Shown here: positions 30,602 to 45,868 of the stretch, one piece after another
Layout of the letters: the number at the start of each line of letters is the position of its first letter
How positions within the stretch are numbered: the stretch's first letter is position 1
Source: Haematobia irritans
Taxonomy: Eukaryota; Arthropoda; Insecta; Diptera; Muscidae
Length of the DNA: 64,000 nucleotides
NCBI RefSeq assembly: GCF_050003625.1
Contig: NC_134398.1
Coordinates: forward strand, 111,328,145-111,392,144
Direction: 5' to 3'
Position numbers and translations under genes: made by a program
The notes under the pieces: model-generated
What the model saw: only the letters and a program-made list of their open reading frames with translations
What the model was told of the DNA's origin: nothing
Database searches by the model: none

Positions 30602-31577
30602 CACGCTCACAAAAAATCGCTTCTGTAACATATACTCCCAAACATATTTTGCTTCAAGCATATACATTTTTGGGTATTGCCCAAACATTTATATGTTTGA
30701 TCTCTTCCAATATATAATATGTTTGAAAGCATATTGGTCTAAACAATATATGTTTGGGTAGTCTTAGTTCCAAACATTTTGTATTTTTGCATCCAAATTC
30801 AATAATGTTGTCTTCCAAAAAACAATATGTTATTATGTGAACATATAATATGTTTGGAAGCATATTGCACCCAAAAATATTATATGCTTAAAAAAATTCT
30901 CCCAAACAATATTGTGCTCAAAATTTTATTTATTTATTTATTTATTTACAATCATAATGAATTATGAAAATAAACAGGTAATATAGGTGCTAACAACATA
31001 GGTTTTCGACCTGAATGCTCAAAATTTTGTTTCTGCCCAATTGTATATTCCCCCACATCTTTCTCACTTCCACGAGATTTTTTAGTTCTTAGCACCTTTT
31101 TCTGTAATACAAACATTGTAGAAGAAATTATTCAATTGTATGATTTTTTTTATTTTAATTTTACCTTTTGCCGGACGGGGATTCGAACAGCGGACCACAC
31201 AGTTTGTAAGGATCAAAGAAGTAGCTGATCAATTGCCCAAGGAAAAATAAAATGGTAATTTTGTAATAACAAGCAACAACCACCAACTTAATTCAATATC
31301 GCTCCCTGTTAAATAGCGCTCCAAGCTACTAAACACATATATGTTTATAGGCTATTTCTAAATTAATATATGTTTGCATCCAAGCATATTATATTTACAA
31401 ACATTTTATGTCCCAAACATAATATGTTCTAACATATTAACATATATGTCCCAAACATGTTATGCTAGTTTATGAACATTATATGCTTGCACTCAAAAAT
31501 ATTGTGTTTAAAAATTTGTGTTCCAAACATATAATGTTTATAGCCAAACATATGAAAAACAGTCTTTTTCATCCGTG
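30602..31577. mobile_element. 976-bp MITE, copy 2
   Basis: Nearly identical to 27764-28728, with the same ends CACGCTCAC and CATCCGTG. It contains the extra GAACAGCGGACCACACAG segment in the middle that copy 1 lacks. Flanked by CACA-rich DNA, so the TA duplication is not evident. Confidence 0.85.
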
Positions 31578-32127
31578 CACATACACACCATTCCTATTTT
31601 GTTTATTGTTGGCACATACAATAAAAAGCACAGACACAGAAAAGCTCACAGCCTGCATTCATTGACTTCTGCCAATCAACTGATCGACGATTATGTTTGT
31701 ATTTTGTTTGATAGTTACTTCGTGTCTCATACGAAGTTTCGTCGTTGCTAAAGCAAAGTATTCTATCTACACTAAAAATGTTTTGATTTACTCGTATTGT
31801 GACGATTACTTCAAAACCAAAATATTGAAAAGAACTGTAAAACGATTCCTTTTGAATGTGATGGCTCTGCAATGCTTGACACTGTAATCGCTTTACAGTG
31901 GTTTTGTTTTATTCATTAATCGAAGTATTCGTGGAGTGTATTGCCCTCACTAGAACATCGATTACATCGAATAGGCTTGTGCAGGCCTTTGGTGTCGAAT
32001 GACTACAATACTACAACAATACTGAAATTATGTTTAAAATGTGGATGTTTTGACCATATCGGAAGAACATATATGCAAGGGCTTTATCTAAATTTGAGCC
32101 GATTTGGATCAAATTCGGTACTGTTAA
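31578..32127. other. Unassigned DNA
   Basis: Short ORFs only. The right edge carries the TTAA that borders the next element. Confidence 0.3.
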
Positions 32128-32481
32128 GGTGAGTATTAAGTTCGAGTTTAGCCGCTAAAGTGAAAACTAAATCAATAAAAAAGTCATATAATTATACATA
32201 ATTGTTGCAAATTTTATTATAGCTTGATTGGGGAATAGCCCAACCCAAATTTTCACAAAGTTTGTATGCCTTAAAGAAGAGTACTCGTGAAAAAATGACG
32301 ATTTAAAGGTGGGTATTAAGTTCATTGCAAACTACATTAGTTCAAATAGCTAACATTTTTCAGCTATAACTACAAATATTTGTTGCAACAAACCATGTTA
32401 TTTTTTATACATCATTTAACGCTATAACGTGAGTGCTATGTTCGGTTTTTCTTTCCATCAAAACCCTAAATTAAAAGTACA

Positions 32482-33216
<735 letters not shown>

Positions 33217-33227
33217 CTGCCTCCCGC

Positions 33228-36200
33228 TTAAGCCTGTTCGTCCCGAATAGGCAGAGAACCCGTTCCGTATGGAGCCAAACGTTCCAGGTGAACGACTTTC
33301 ATCTTTGACCTTGGGCTGTCGTCTTTTTGAATGCGGTATACAACATCATTGATCTTCTTGATGACTTTATATGGGCCTTCCCACTGTGTTTGTAGTTTAG
33401 GACATAATCCTTTCTTTCGTTGCGGGTTGAATAGCAGAACCAGTTGTCCTTCACTAAAGCCCTCAGTGTTTGCTGCACGATCATATCTCGCCTTCATTCT
33501 GTTGCTAACCATTTTTATTTTGTTTCGCACTGATTCGTGAACTTTACCAAATGTGTTTGGTATGTCGTTACTGGTTTCTTCCATGGCGAGCTCATTGGGT
33601 GTAGCGCCAAATATCAAATCTCCGGGCAACTTCAATTCCGTTCCGAATAGGACCTTGGCCGGTGTTCGTGACGTAGAATCATGTATGGCTGATCTATACG
33701 ACAGCAAAAACTTTGGTAAATGATCGTCCCAGTCTCGTTGGCCATTATCCACCACCTTTCGAAGATGTTCTTCCAGAGTGCGATTAAACCTTTCTACCAT
33801 GCCATCAGACTGCGGATGCAATGGCGTAGTCCTTGTTTTCTTGATACCAAGGGAGTCACACATCTCTTTGAATATGGCCTATTCAAAATTTCTTCCTTGG
33901 TCTGAGTGTATCTCGGTCGGCACACCGTAGCGACATATCCAGTTCTTGTCGACTACATCTACAATCGTCTTCGCCTCTTGGTTAGGAATGGCATAAACTT
34001 CTGGCCACTTGCTGAAGTAGTCCATGACCACAAGGACATATCGATTTCCAGAATCACTTGCTGGGAAAGGCCCTGCAACGTCCATTGCTATTCTTTCAAA
34101 AGGCGCTCTTGGCCTATACTCTTGCATTAGACCTCTACTTTTTCGTCTTGGCCCTTTCGCCTTTATGCACTTCTCACAATTTGCCACCCATTCAGCAATT
34201 GATTTCTGGCATCCAACCCAGTAGAATCGTTGCTTCACTTTCTCGGCTGTTTTGGTTATTCCTAAGTGACCTCCACTAGGTCCATTGTGGAATTCCGTCA
34301 AAACATCCTTTACCTTGGAATCTGGCACGATTATCAAGTTGCGGCTATTCTTGCCATCTTCACTTTCCCACTTACGTTGTAGGGTTCCGTTGACCAGACA
34401 TAGACTGTCCCATTGAGCCCAGTATGATTTCATAAGTGGGCTTTCGGCTGCGATGTCTTTCTTACTGGGTTTCTTATCTTCTTCTTTCGCCGAAATAATT
34501 TTGCTCAAAATGAGATCTTTACGCTGTTCTGCTGGCCAGTCCACTCCAGATTCGACGTGCAACAGCCTGATATCCACGATTTCTTCCTTATGTTCAGCTT
34601 TCGAGCAGTGTTTGCACTCGACATTACAGGGTCGACGTGACAAGGCGTCCGCGTTGCCGTGTTTGCCACCTTTTCTATGTTCGATGCTGAAATCATAGCT
34701 TTGGAGTCTTTCTATCCAACGTGCCAGCTGAGCGTCCGGATTCTTGAATTGAAGCAACCATCGTAGAGCTGAATGGTCAGTTCTTAGCAAGAAATTCTGT
34801 CCATACAATTATTTGTGGTAATGCTTCACGCTTTCTATGACAGCAAGCAGCTCTCTTCTTGTTACGCAATAGTTCTTCTCGGGCTTGGATAACGTTCGGC
34901 TAAAATATCCGATTACCTTTTCTTTACCTTCAATCTGTTGAGATAGTACACCACCAATTCCGTAAGCACTGGCATCTGTATCCAAAACAAATTTTTCGCC
35001 AGGAATTGGATACGCCAGAATAGGAGTTGAACATAAAAGTTCTTTTAGATGATGAAATGACTGTTCCTGTTCTTCACTCCACTGGAACTTCGTACCTTTT
35101 TGCGTTAATTTATGGAGGCTTGCGGCGATGCTGGCGAAGTTTGGTACGAAACGCCTGTAGTATGTGCATAAACCAAGGAAGCTGCACAACTCGTGGAGAT
35201 TCCGTGGACGTGGCCAATCTTTTACTGCTTGAATTTTGTCTTCATCGGTGGATATGCCCTCTGCTGTAACATGATGACCCAGGTACTTAACATCTCGCTG
35301 GAAAAGCGAGCACTTCTTGGCGTTAAGTCGTAAGCCAGCTGCTGACAATTGCTGGATAACGTCTTTCAAGTTCTTAAGGTGCTCGTCAAATGTTTTGCCC
35401 ATCACTATGATATCGTCGAGGTATATCAAGCAGGACTTCCAATGCAACCCCTTTAGCACCCGCTCCATCAATCGCTCGAACGTAGCCGGAGCATTGCAGA
35501 GCCCGAATGGCATTACATTGAATTGCCAAAGACCGCCATTAACGCCAAAAGCTGTCTTTTCTTTGTCTTTCTCGGCGATCTCTACTTGCCAATATCCACT
35601 CTGCAAATCAAGCGTGGAAAACCATGTTGTTCCGGCTAGTGTGTCCAACGTGTCATCAATGCGTGGAAGCGGATAACTGTCCTTTTTGGTAACGTCATTC
35701 AATTTTCTGTAGTCCACGCAAAATCGGGTACTTCCATCTTTCTTTTTGACCAGCACAACTGGCGAGCACCAAGGACTTGATGATGGTTCAATCACACCAC
35801 TTTCCGCCATTTCCTTAACGAGCTTTTGAACCTCATCTCGTTTTGCTAGAGGGACACTTCGTGGTGCCTGTTTTATGGGTCTTTCTTCTGTGGTATTTAT
35901 TTCATGCTTCACCACAGATGTTCTCCCTTGATTTTTCTTCTCAATGGCAAAGGCGGAGGCATTTTTCCATAACAATTTCTTGGCTTTATTTTTCTCGGAC
36001 GGTGATAGATGACGTGTCCAAGTTTCGACATAACCTTCCAGATGTTTCATCACTTCATTATGCTTCTTTGGAGATTTGCTTTCCAAGTTGACTATTGCTT
36101 CGGCAGGAGTACATTTGCCAATGTCCGAAAATTTTCCAATTTGCTCTTGATGGTCAGATAAATTCAAAACTCGAACTGGTATAAGTCCCTCTTCATTTGT

Positions 36201-36820
36201 TGTTACCAGGGCATTTGCTATCAAGATGTTGTTGTTTTTATTTTCTGCTGGTTCAACAACCCACAATTTGCCGACTTCACAATCTCCATTCATAGAAACC
36301 CATATAATTGTTTCGGCATTTGGTGGTATTGACTCTGGCTGGCTCATTGTCAAATATCTGACAGGTGTATTCTCACTGTAGCCCACGTTTACCGGTATTT
36401 CGATATCGCACCAGGTCATTACACGACGCTTCAAATCCAAGTTGAGACCAAAAGCAATCATAAAATCCGCTCCAATTATAACTTCGTCCACTATATCGGC
36501 CACAATGAATTCATAATTAACGGATTTGTTTGCAATGGTTAACTTTACAGGAACCTTTCCATATACAGTTGCGGGTTCACCTGTAGCCGTGCGTAGTTTG
36601 ACTCCAATTAGTGGTGTAACTTTTCCTCTTACTAAATCGGATCTAATAATAGATTTCGATGCACCAGTATCCAACGTCAAAGTTCGCTTGTATCCATTAA
36701 TACCACCCGCAATAGTCAAATTGTTATTTTTCTGTTGAACTATTGCTATAGAGATTATGGGGCCATCACATGTGGGAGCCAGCTCTTGCCCCGCTGAACT
36801 AGCTCGATTTAGTTTAAATG
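33228..36820 (-). pseudogene. pol: gypsy pol, two nonsense mutations
   Basis: Co-linear with the intact pol of copy 1: protease DTGAS, RT YLDDII, RNase H, integrase. One stop lies at about 34811, where a Tyr codon in HKYLYG became TAA, inside RNase H. Another lies at about 33876, where the Ser codon in NFESAIF became TAG, inside the integrase core. Everything else stays in frame, so decay has just begun. The coding DNA shows only scattered substitutions against copy 1. Confidence 0.92.
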
Positions 36821-38267
36821 TGAATCACTGGACTGTGGGTTCACCCACATATGGCTATTGTTTGGCGGTGAAGGCGATCGATCTTGATCGCTTACGACGT
36901 GCTTTACATTCACGAGCAACATGTCCAGGCTTATCACAGTTATAGCACTTTATTCTGGATTTAGTTGTCTCCTGCTTCATTTCTTGCATTGCCTGCTTAA
37001 CTGCTTCTTTCACTGAGTCAATCACGGAATTTGATTCATCTTGCTCGGTCTCCACTCTGCGTACCTTGTGAATTTGAGGTCGTGCCAACAATCTCGCAGT
37101 TTCTTGTGCAAGTGCAAATGTTACTGTTTCTGCGAATGTAGCCTTTTGTGACGCATATGTCGCGCATTTTATATCAGGGTCTCTAATTCCATTCACAAAG
37201 GTCTCGATCTTGATGCGGTCCACAAGTGGATGACTTTCTCCTGGATATGTCAAAAGCACCAACCGCTCAACCTCTGTTGCAAAGTCTTGTAGAGTCTCAT
37301 TTGACTTCTGGACTCTTCCTCTTAATTCCATTCTGAATATGTCTTGCTTATGTTCTCCGCCGTACTTACGTTGAAGTGCCGCTATTACGTCATTATAATT
37401 ATTTCTAGAGGCAGCGGGAATGCTTTGTATCACATCAGCGGCGTTGCCCTTTAATGCCAATAGAAGTTCAATTGCTTTGTCATTGTCGTTCCACAAATTT
37501 CTAGAAGCAACCATTTCAAATTGGAATTTGAATACATCAAATGAAGTTGAGCCATCGAAAACAGGAGGTTTGGTTTTCGAGCCCTCGATAACGCGCACTG
37601 GTCCACCTTTAATTTCCAGCTCTGACATTTTTCTTTCAATGTGTAGAAACTTCTCATCATGAACCATAATTTTCTCATCCACAGAAATAATCTTCTTATC
37701 CAGCTCCCCAATTTGGCTTTCGATATGGTCCACACGTTTTTCCATGCCTTCAGCAATTTGTTGAAGATTCTCATTTAGAATTCTAGAATTTTCGTCCATC
37801 TTTTTTGAATTTTCGTCGAATTTTTCTTCCAATTTTCTAGAATTCTCTTGCATTTTTAGAGAATTTTCTTCCATCATTTTTCTAGAATTCTCTTGCATTT
37901 TTAGAGAATTTTCTTCCATCATTTTTCTAGAATTCTCTTGCATTTTTAGATAATTTTCTTCCATCATTTTTCTAGAATTCTCTTGCATTTTTAGAGAATT
38001 TTCTTCCATCATTTTGCTCAAAATATTGACCATCGATGTGTAATCAACAACATTAGAAGCTACAGATGGAGTTTCCAAGGCGCTGGCTACTACTGATTCG
38101 TCAAGATCTTCCTTATAATCGAACTCATGTGTTTCGATATCAATACTGCGCCGCTCGAACTCTTCCAGTAGTCGCTTTTGTAATTGGGCCTTGTTTCCTG
38201 TAGTCGGCTGCTCCATTTTGCTCAATTCCTTCTTCAAGTCTTCCACTCGAAGCTGATTAAACTTCAT
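36821..38267 (-). pseudogene. gag: gypsy gag, frameshifted near its end
   Basis: ATG at 38267; the same SAP motif, four 15-residue repeats (one with EENYLK) and CCHC knuckle as copy 1. A 2-bp loss (copy 1 GCGATTTCGATC, here GCGATCGATC near 36877-36886) shifts the frame after RKRSRS, so the protein ends early at 36855 and the slippery site is no longer in the gag frame. Without correct phasing the frameshift into pol is lost too. Confidence 0.9.
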
Positions 38268-38279
38268 TGTAGATTTTTT

Positions 38280-38306
38280 TCCCGTTATCCCACTTCTGAC
38301 ACCAAT
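38280..38306 (-). promoter_or_regulatory. Primer binding site of gypsy copy 2
   Basis: The - strand reads TGGTGTCAGAAGTGGGAT just inside the 5' LTR, a better match to a tRNA-Leu-type primer site (from memory) than copy 1. Confidence 0.6.
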
Positions 38307-39062
<756 letters not shown>

Positions 39063-39239
39063 ACATTTCTTAATTAATTAATTCAAAAAGTAACCGTGAA
39101 AACAAGCTGGTTTTCAGCTTAAAACTGAACATAATACTTACCTATAAATTCTTTGCAACAAATATACATAATTTTATGCCTTTTTTACTGGTTTAGTTTT
39201 CACTTTAGCGGAAAAACTCGAACTTAGTACCCACCTTAA

Positions 39240-39448
39240 AATGGAATGCTTTCATTCTCAAAATCCCAAAGTTAATTTAAACTTCCCCACAAAAAACTTG
39301 ACAAAAATAATTTTTGTCAAGTTTTTTGAAAAAGTAGAGGGATATATTCTGCTGTTGAAAATCAGTAATAAATTTAAAAGTGGAAAAATATGCAATTTTT
39401 GTGATAACAGTTAGCGAGTTACAATAAGATGAATATTTCGAGAAATAA
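39240..39448. other. Short unassigned AT-rich spacer
   Basis: Nothing recognised. It contains a short TTGACAAAAATAATTTTTGTCAA palindrome-like stretch near 39298-39322. Confidence 0.3.
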
Positions 39449-39502
39449 CAAGTAAGTAAAGTAGAAAGTCGGGCGGGGCCGACTATATCATACCCTAAAC
39501 CA

Positions 39503-40917
39503 CACCCAGAAAATAGTGACCCCTTCTTTAAGTTAAAATGAACTCATTGTGAAGAAAGTTGAACTTCGTATAGCGCCAAAGACATTTTTATTTTTTTGAA
39601 CGATGTGATTTTCGTTGAAATTAGGTAGAATGCATTCCATATATTAGTTAACACTTTCCTATATTTATGTACCACTATACTACAGAATGAAAAAATTTAA
39701 CTGATTTGAATTCATATATGGAATGATTTTATTAAAATTTTTTCATTCATTTGGACAAATCTTACATATTTGTGGTAAAACTTTTACTTCATAATTTGAA
39801 CTGCTTACCTTCGTTTTTAAATACAATTTTATTTATTTATATAAGAAATTTTATCTTCAATAAAAGACATGTTTTATTAATATATTGAATATATTTATTA
39901 AAAATCAACAGCATCGACTGTCCTTAAAATATTAGTTTATTATTCCACTATTTCCAACTGTAAAGCAAACTTTTTCTTCTTCTTGTACTTTTCACTTTTA
40001 ATAAGTTGCTGCCTAACGATTTTGTCCTCCTTTTACAATTTCAATACCTACAAATATAAAAAATCATAAACCATTTTTGTTACAAAAGGTTAGCGTCACT
40101 GAATATTACCTGATAATTGAAGATTCCAAAATGAAGACAAATGAAAGGGTTGTTGTTCTGCTGGTGTTTTCTTTCTTTATACACCATCACGAACATTGAT
40201 AGATTTATTTTCAAAAAACGAACATTTTTCTCACTAATTTAATATAACAAATATTTTATATATTTTATTTGTTATTTATTATATTATTTTACCATATTAT
40301 TTTTTAACAATCTCTCCATATACCACAACAACGATTCCAACTAAAAAACATTCCTCGCGCAAACATATCGATTACACCCACGCGCAAACACATCGATTAC
40401 GATGACAGGTATCGATTACAGGTAGACAATAGAAATACAGGAAAATTTCCTATATTCTAACAAGTGTGTTTCCTTAAGTTTTGAAAGGATTGCATACTTC
40501 TTAGTACGAATGAACTAAAATATTTTTCTATGCCAAGTGTTGTTCGTATGTATGAAAAACTTTCTATTATAAAGGAAGTCGCAATTATCATTTTATAAGA
40601 AATTTTACTTATTTTGAGGAAACTTGGTTTTAGTTCGGATTTTGTTTATTTTTACGAATGCTTTGTTATCGGTGAATAAAATTTTCTTTTTCAGTAGTAA
40701 ATTCTTATACTCAGCGAAGAAAACAGTATGAGTAAAATTCCATGCCTTATTCTAGTTAATGAACTATTCCTAACTGCTTACAGTTTAGGATTTTTTTTTA
40801 CTGAAACGAATAAATTTTATTATTTCTCACAAAAATTTACCTTAATGGAAATAAAATGGATAAACTATATTGATGAAAAATTTTTCCTTTAGTTTCGAAG
40901 GCACTTTTTTCTGGGTG
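39503..40917. mobile_element. 1.4-kb TIR element with CACCCAGAAAA ends
   Basis: CACCCAGAAAATAGTG at the left and CACTTTTTTCTGGGTG at the right are imperfect inverted repeats. The insertion point is exact, because removal restores CTAAACCACCATTACAG as in the tandem units near 62250 and 63185. The target duplication appears to be 2 bp (CA). No transposase is present. Confidence 0.7.
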
Positions 40918-41319
40918 CACCATTACAGAATTAGTAATCATAAGCATTTTTGGGTAACATATAGGTCTGGGAGATAAACCGCAGTTGCATATTTAAGAAA
41001 ATTAAGGGGTACATGTCTATGGGTGCTTTGTGTCAATCTGACTATAGCTCATAGTCAATGTTGCCACAGATTTTGTTCGCTTTACCCTACAAGGACAAAA
41101 AAAGTTCCCTACTTTCCCATACATTCCCAAACAATTTTCCCTACTATATTTTTCGTTAAATTTAAAAAATTTTACAAAACAAAAATGGTTCTAAGTACTT
41201 TATTATCTTAAAACATGAATATGCACTGTATATAACTTAGAATATAAATCTGTATTACCACAACGGTTGCCACAGTTGGTAGAATTCTACCCAAATTAGT
41301 AATCTTTTTTGTTAAATCT

Positions 41320-41575
41320 CTATAAAAATAAAATTTTGGAAAAAGTTTCTATAAACAAATTTTTGTGAGAAATTTTTCTATAGAAATAAAATTTTGACAA
41401 TAAATTCTATAGAAATAAAATTTTGAGAAAAAATTCCACAGAGATAAAATTTTGAGAAAATTTTTTATAGAAATAATGTTTTGAAAAAAAAATCTATAGA
41501 AATACAATTTTGACAAAATGTTCTATAGAAATAAAATGTTGACAAAATTCTCTACTGGAATAAAGTTTACCACAC
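41320..41575 (+). repeat. Tandem array of TTCTATAGAAATAAAATTTTG units
   Basis: Imperfect units of about 28-30 bp, the reverse complement of the motif inside the hAT MITE at 12360-12660. Repeated in the tandem units at about 62640-62880 and 63590-63830. Confidence 0.8.
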
Positions 41576-42821
41576 ATTGTTAAAGATCAAGCCTTGCCGG
41601 ATTCTAATTTCCTCCTCTAGAGCCACCAAAATGTAAAAATTATTACAAATTGTGTTGAGTGAAAATGTCCTACATTGTGGCCCTACGTCCCTACAAGACG
41701 CTAAATATTAGAAAAACCCTACATATAGGGAATTTCCCCTACTTCCAGCAACACTGGCTGTGTTGATATTGCGCCTACGGAGTTAGTATGCCACTAATAT
41801 TGAGCCCATTATTATAAAAGAGAAAATCGTTAAATTAGTGTGGGTAATAAATACAAATTTGTAAAAATCGAGCAATATTCTTATGTAAGAGCTACAAGTA
41901 CGTATTAGTACGATCGGCTAGTACATCAAAATTTGAAATTTGAGTAACTTTGGTTAATATATAAGAGTACTATGACCAAATTTGGGAAAATGGAGCGATG
42001 CATGTATATGGAAGCTATATCTAAATCTGAACCAATTTGCATAATATTTTGCGGGTTTGATTAATACCACAAAAGGTTACCTTGTGCAAGATTTGAGTAA
42101 GATCGGTTAAGAAATGAGGCCTGTATGGTCAAACATAAAGTTATTAGGGGCGAATTTTTCAAAATCGGGTGATACATATATGGGAGCTATATCTACATCT
42201 GAACCGATTTCGATGAAATTTGCCACATATAGTTAGTACTATAGAGGACTGGATCTAGCCAACTTTTAATAAATCGGTTAATAAATAAGGGTTCTATGGC
42301 CAAATTTGGGAAAATCGGGCTATACATATATATGGGAGCTATATCTAAATCTGATCCGATGGATGAAATTTTGCAGACTTGAAGGGCGATGGAAAAGATT
42401 ACCTTTTGCCAAATTTGGTGACGATCTGTTTGAAAAAACGCGCAACGTGACGTGGGAGCTATATCTAAATTTGATCCGATTTCTTCCAAATTCAATAGCG
42501 TTCGTCCTTGTGCCCAAAAAACTCCCTGTACCAAGTTTCATCAAAATCGGTTAATAATTGCGACCGGAATCCTGTGAACAACAAATACATGGACACACGG
42601 GCGGACGGACGGACACCAAGCGCTAGATCGACTCAGGAGGTGATTCTGAGTCGATCGGTATATATTTTATGGGGTCTAAAATCAATATTTCTGGTAGGCA
42701 CATTTTTTGGCCGATCAAACTTATTATACCCTGACCACTATGTGGTTTAGGGTATAAAAATGGGAGTTCGGTCAATATATGCGGCTACCGAACACACCAA
42801 AACTTATTGTTTTTTTATGTT

Positions 42822-43176
42822 TGTTGATAACCGGATTAATAATTTCATTTATTTTATTTCAAATTGATTTTCATGTACTTGGTTGCATTAGATTTTACCT
42901 TTCTTGACCTATATTGTACTACCCTTTATAACTACTACTTTGTTGTACAACGCTGTAATTATATCTTTTACTTGTTGTATCCTTATTCTCATCATCAGTT
43001 TTTTAGAGTCACTTGTTCGGTCAACATCATATTGTATCGTCGTGTTAAATTGAACTTAATACAATAAACTTGTTTGCTAAGTTTAACTAGCTCTATCGTT
43101 TTATTGAAATACGGCTTAGCATTCTAGAGATATATCGGACTCGAGTGAATAATGTGATCTATCGTATTAATGATCA
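42822..43176 (+). repeat. 5' LTR of BEL element
   Basis: Begins TGTTGATAACCGG, ends TTAATGATCA. Partner at 48927-49282. Confidence 0.93.
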
Positions 43177-43809
43177 AAATGGTAATTCGCACCGGATATT
43201 TTAGTAGACTTTATCGTCGAATTATTGTGAAAATGCGCTGTCGTGTACATATGTAAAGGAATCGCTTTACATAAATTGAATGTTCGGATTCGATGAACTT
43301 TAATACAGTCCATTTAATATAAAAAGTGAAAATAAAAATTAACAATTTCGTGTCGATATGTATTGCAAACATAATAGTGTACGTTTTCGCGTGCATATAT
43401 ACAGTTTTAGCAATTTTGACATTCGTACGTTGGTTCGAACGTAACGGTCCTTTTTTGGATTGTTTGTGTGCAGAAGCTTCGAGAAATTTATTTTTTGGTA
43501 TTCATCGAGAATACATACATACATATACACAGTTGAAAAATCGGGGTTTGTTGTTGTGTGCGTGGTCGGTGTTGTTGAGCCGTTGTGCCATTCTATGTTG
43601 TTTCACTGGAAACAAATCGTACTTTTATTATTGTTGCGTACAAGAACTGGAAGAGACTGGAAACCTGGAAACTCTTTTTTATGTTGCTTTGCCCATCGTT
43701 TTGCTGTTACCACACCATACACCGAGGAAAAAATTACCATTGCACTACCTTATATATTTTGCTGTTGTTACTGTGAGTACATATTTGTCTTTTTTATTAT
43801 TTGTCGACC

Positions 43810-44890
43810 ATGGCGGAACAAATGTTGGCAATTACTAAATCTTGTTCGATTCTCAAGAATTATATTCTTCGAGCTGAGATATTTACTCAGAATCCCCCAG
43901 AAGACTTGGCTCTTCATGAAATTGAGACTCGTATTTGTAGATTAAATTACGTTTGGACGAAATATGAGGAAGGAGTAAGAAGATTAATGTCATTTGCCAA
44001 TGTTGAGGGGTTTGTGGATCCAGAACAAGAATTTAGTCTACTTGAGGATAAATATGTTATGATCAAGAGTAAACTGGAAGAGTTTAAAACACCACAACGA
44101 GTGGTAGATACACAAACGGAAAAATCGAGTCCAACTCCTCAATGTCAAGAGCAACGCAGTGATTTACCAAGAATTAAAATCGAACCTTTTTGTGGAAATT
44201 ATGACGCTTGGGCTGTTTTTAAGGATGTGTTTGTTAATGCGATCGATTAAAGACCTGATTTGTCGAATATACAGAAGTATTACTATTTAAATTCCCTGTT
44301 GAGGAATGATGCCGCTAAAGCTATAAGGCACATACAGATTTCTGAAACTTCATATCAGTCAGCTTGGGACAGACTAAAGGAACGCTACGATATTTAGGCC
44401 ACGTCATATTGTAAATTCCTACATCGAGACGTTTATGACATTAAAGTCGATAAAGGATGAAGACACTGTTGGTTTACGTAAAATATCTGACATTGCCAAC
44501 GAGGTTGTAAGAGGACTGGAGACAATTGAAAATTCTGAACGTGACCCCTGGTTGATATACATATTGAAAAGCAAATTAGATTCCGATTGTCGCAAAAAAT
44601 GGGTCGAACACAGCCGAGATTCGAAAAAAACCGACGATTGTAGAAATTTTAAAATTTTTGGATCAGCGTTTCGAGGAGCTTGAGTTGGGTAGAAAAGCTA
44701 TCAGCAAGTCAGCTGCTAAACAACATACAAGGCCAATGGTTCACAATTTGTATCGCAATCTACTGCTCAACGCAGATCATTTGTAAAAGAGAAGCGCCTA
44801 TGTTTCAACTGTCTCGGAAGAGGTCATAGTGCAAGCGGATGCAAATCGTCTCATTGTAGAGATTGTGGTCACAAACATCATTCTTTGGTT
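43810..44890 (+). pseudogene. gag: BEL gag
   Basis: ATG at 43810 (MAEQMLAITKS). The first 146 residues are open and lead into the conserved RIKIEPFCGNYDAWAVFKDVF (DUF1759-type Gag core). A TAA at 44248 then interrupts, and the same frame continues with LNSLLRNDAAKAI and SAWDRLKERYDI to another stop at 44396. Frameshifts follow. Two cysteine-rich knuckles (CFNCLGRGHSASGC and CRDCGHKHHSL) are visible at about 44795-44890. Role: particle assembly. Non-functional because of at least two stops and frameshifts. Confidence 0.9.
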
Positions 44891-45856
44891 CAGTTTTTAC
44901 CACCTTTATCTTCTGAATCAACAAGTACCTCACCTTTGGATTCGACAGCTAATGATTTGGTTAATTCCAATCCTGTTTCTTTAGATACTATTGCTGAATC
45001 GTATACTTCGAACGCAAACAATTCGAACCATTGCAATATTTTATCCACAGCTATAGTAAATGTTAGAGCACGCAATGGTAATTTTCTGCCTAGTCGTATA
45101 CTTCTTGACACCGCATCGGAGTTGTCTTATATAACTGAGAGTTTCATGAAACGGCTGGGAGTATCTCGTCAGCATTCGAATATCGCTCTATCGGGCATCT
45201 CTTCAGTTAAAGCCGAGTCTACAAACGGACATGGGTTTGTACATATTCAGTCAAGAGTTACAAATAGATCTATCGACGCTCAAGTTCATGTGTTGGATAA
45301 AATAACATCATTGTTACCCAGAACCTTATTGGATCCATCGATTCTTGAGAAGTTTGAAAATGTCGTCCTAGCAGACCCTACATTTAACACGCCTTCGGGT
45401 ATAGATATTCTGCCTTGTTCTGGCTATGTTTGGGATGTTTTCACTATGAACAAGATTCGTGATAACCAAGGAAATGTTCTTGCCGTTTCATCTATTTTTG
45501 GTTGGGTCGTAACATCTGCTTTGTTGAATGTGGATACCAAATACACATCATCTATGCTTACGACATTGGATATTGACAGATCTTTACGAGCTTTTTGGGA
45601 AATAGAAGATTCCAATTTTGAAATAAAACCTGATCAAGAATGTGTCATTGTTGAAACTCATTTTCAAAATACTCATCAACGCCATTGCGATGGCAAATAT
45701 ATTGTGGAGTTTCCATTTGTTGAAGAAAATCCTACCTTTGCTAATACCTATGACCAAGCATTACTTCGGTTTCATGGTACAGAGAAACGTATTTCCAAAA
45801 ATCCTATTTTGAACCAACAGTATATTGAATTTATGAGGGAGTACTACATAACCTAA
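44891..45856 (+). pseudogene. BEL aspartic protease and start of RT
   Basis: A 323-aa open segment with LLDTASELSYI (retropepsin-type DTA active site, DUF1758-like) at about 45100-45130, a long linker, then the beginning of the RT region (VEFPFVEENPTFANTYDQALLRFH). It ends where a (CCTAA)n tract at 45849-45868 is inserted. Confidence 0.88.
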
Positions 45857-45868
45857 CCTAACTTAACC
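45849..45868. repeat. Short (CCTAA)n insertion in BEL pol
   Basis: TAACCTAACCTAACTTAACC breaks the pol frame. It has the same sequence as the tail of the SINEs at 9481 and 53425, so it may be an extremely 5'-truncated SINE insertion or a filler. Confidence 0.6.

Larger units (their letters stand above)
39449..42756. repeat. Composite muscid interspersed repeat with inverted ends
   Basis: The head CAAGTAAGTAAAGTAGAAAG is followed by ATACCCTAAACCAC (39490-39503). The tail contains the exact inverse GTGGTTTAGGGTAT (42742-42755). The segment 40918-41815 is the same as the tandem units at 62200-64000. The region 41830-42650 has ATGGGAGCTATATCTAAAT-type units repeated about every 100-150 bp, and a GGACGGACGGAC stretch followed by CTGAGTCGATCGG. 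The head is split from the body by a 1.4-kb TIR element. Non-coding. Confidence 0.7.

Noticed and set aside
43326..43945. Overlapping 161-170 aa ORFs upstream of BEL gag with a hydrophobic start
   Set aside because: They lie in the leader between the BEL 5' LTR and the gag ATG, overlap each other in different frames and lack known motifs.
45849..45868. Interstitial telomere (TTAGG-type) sequence
   Set aside because: Only about four units, and identical to SINE tails in the same window. Flies do not use TTAGG telomeres.
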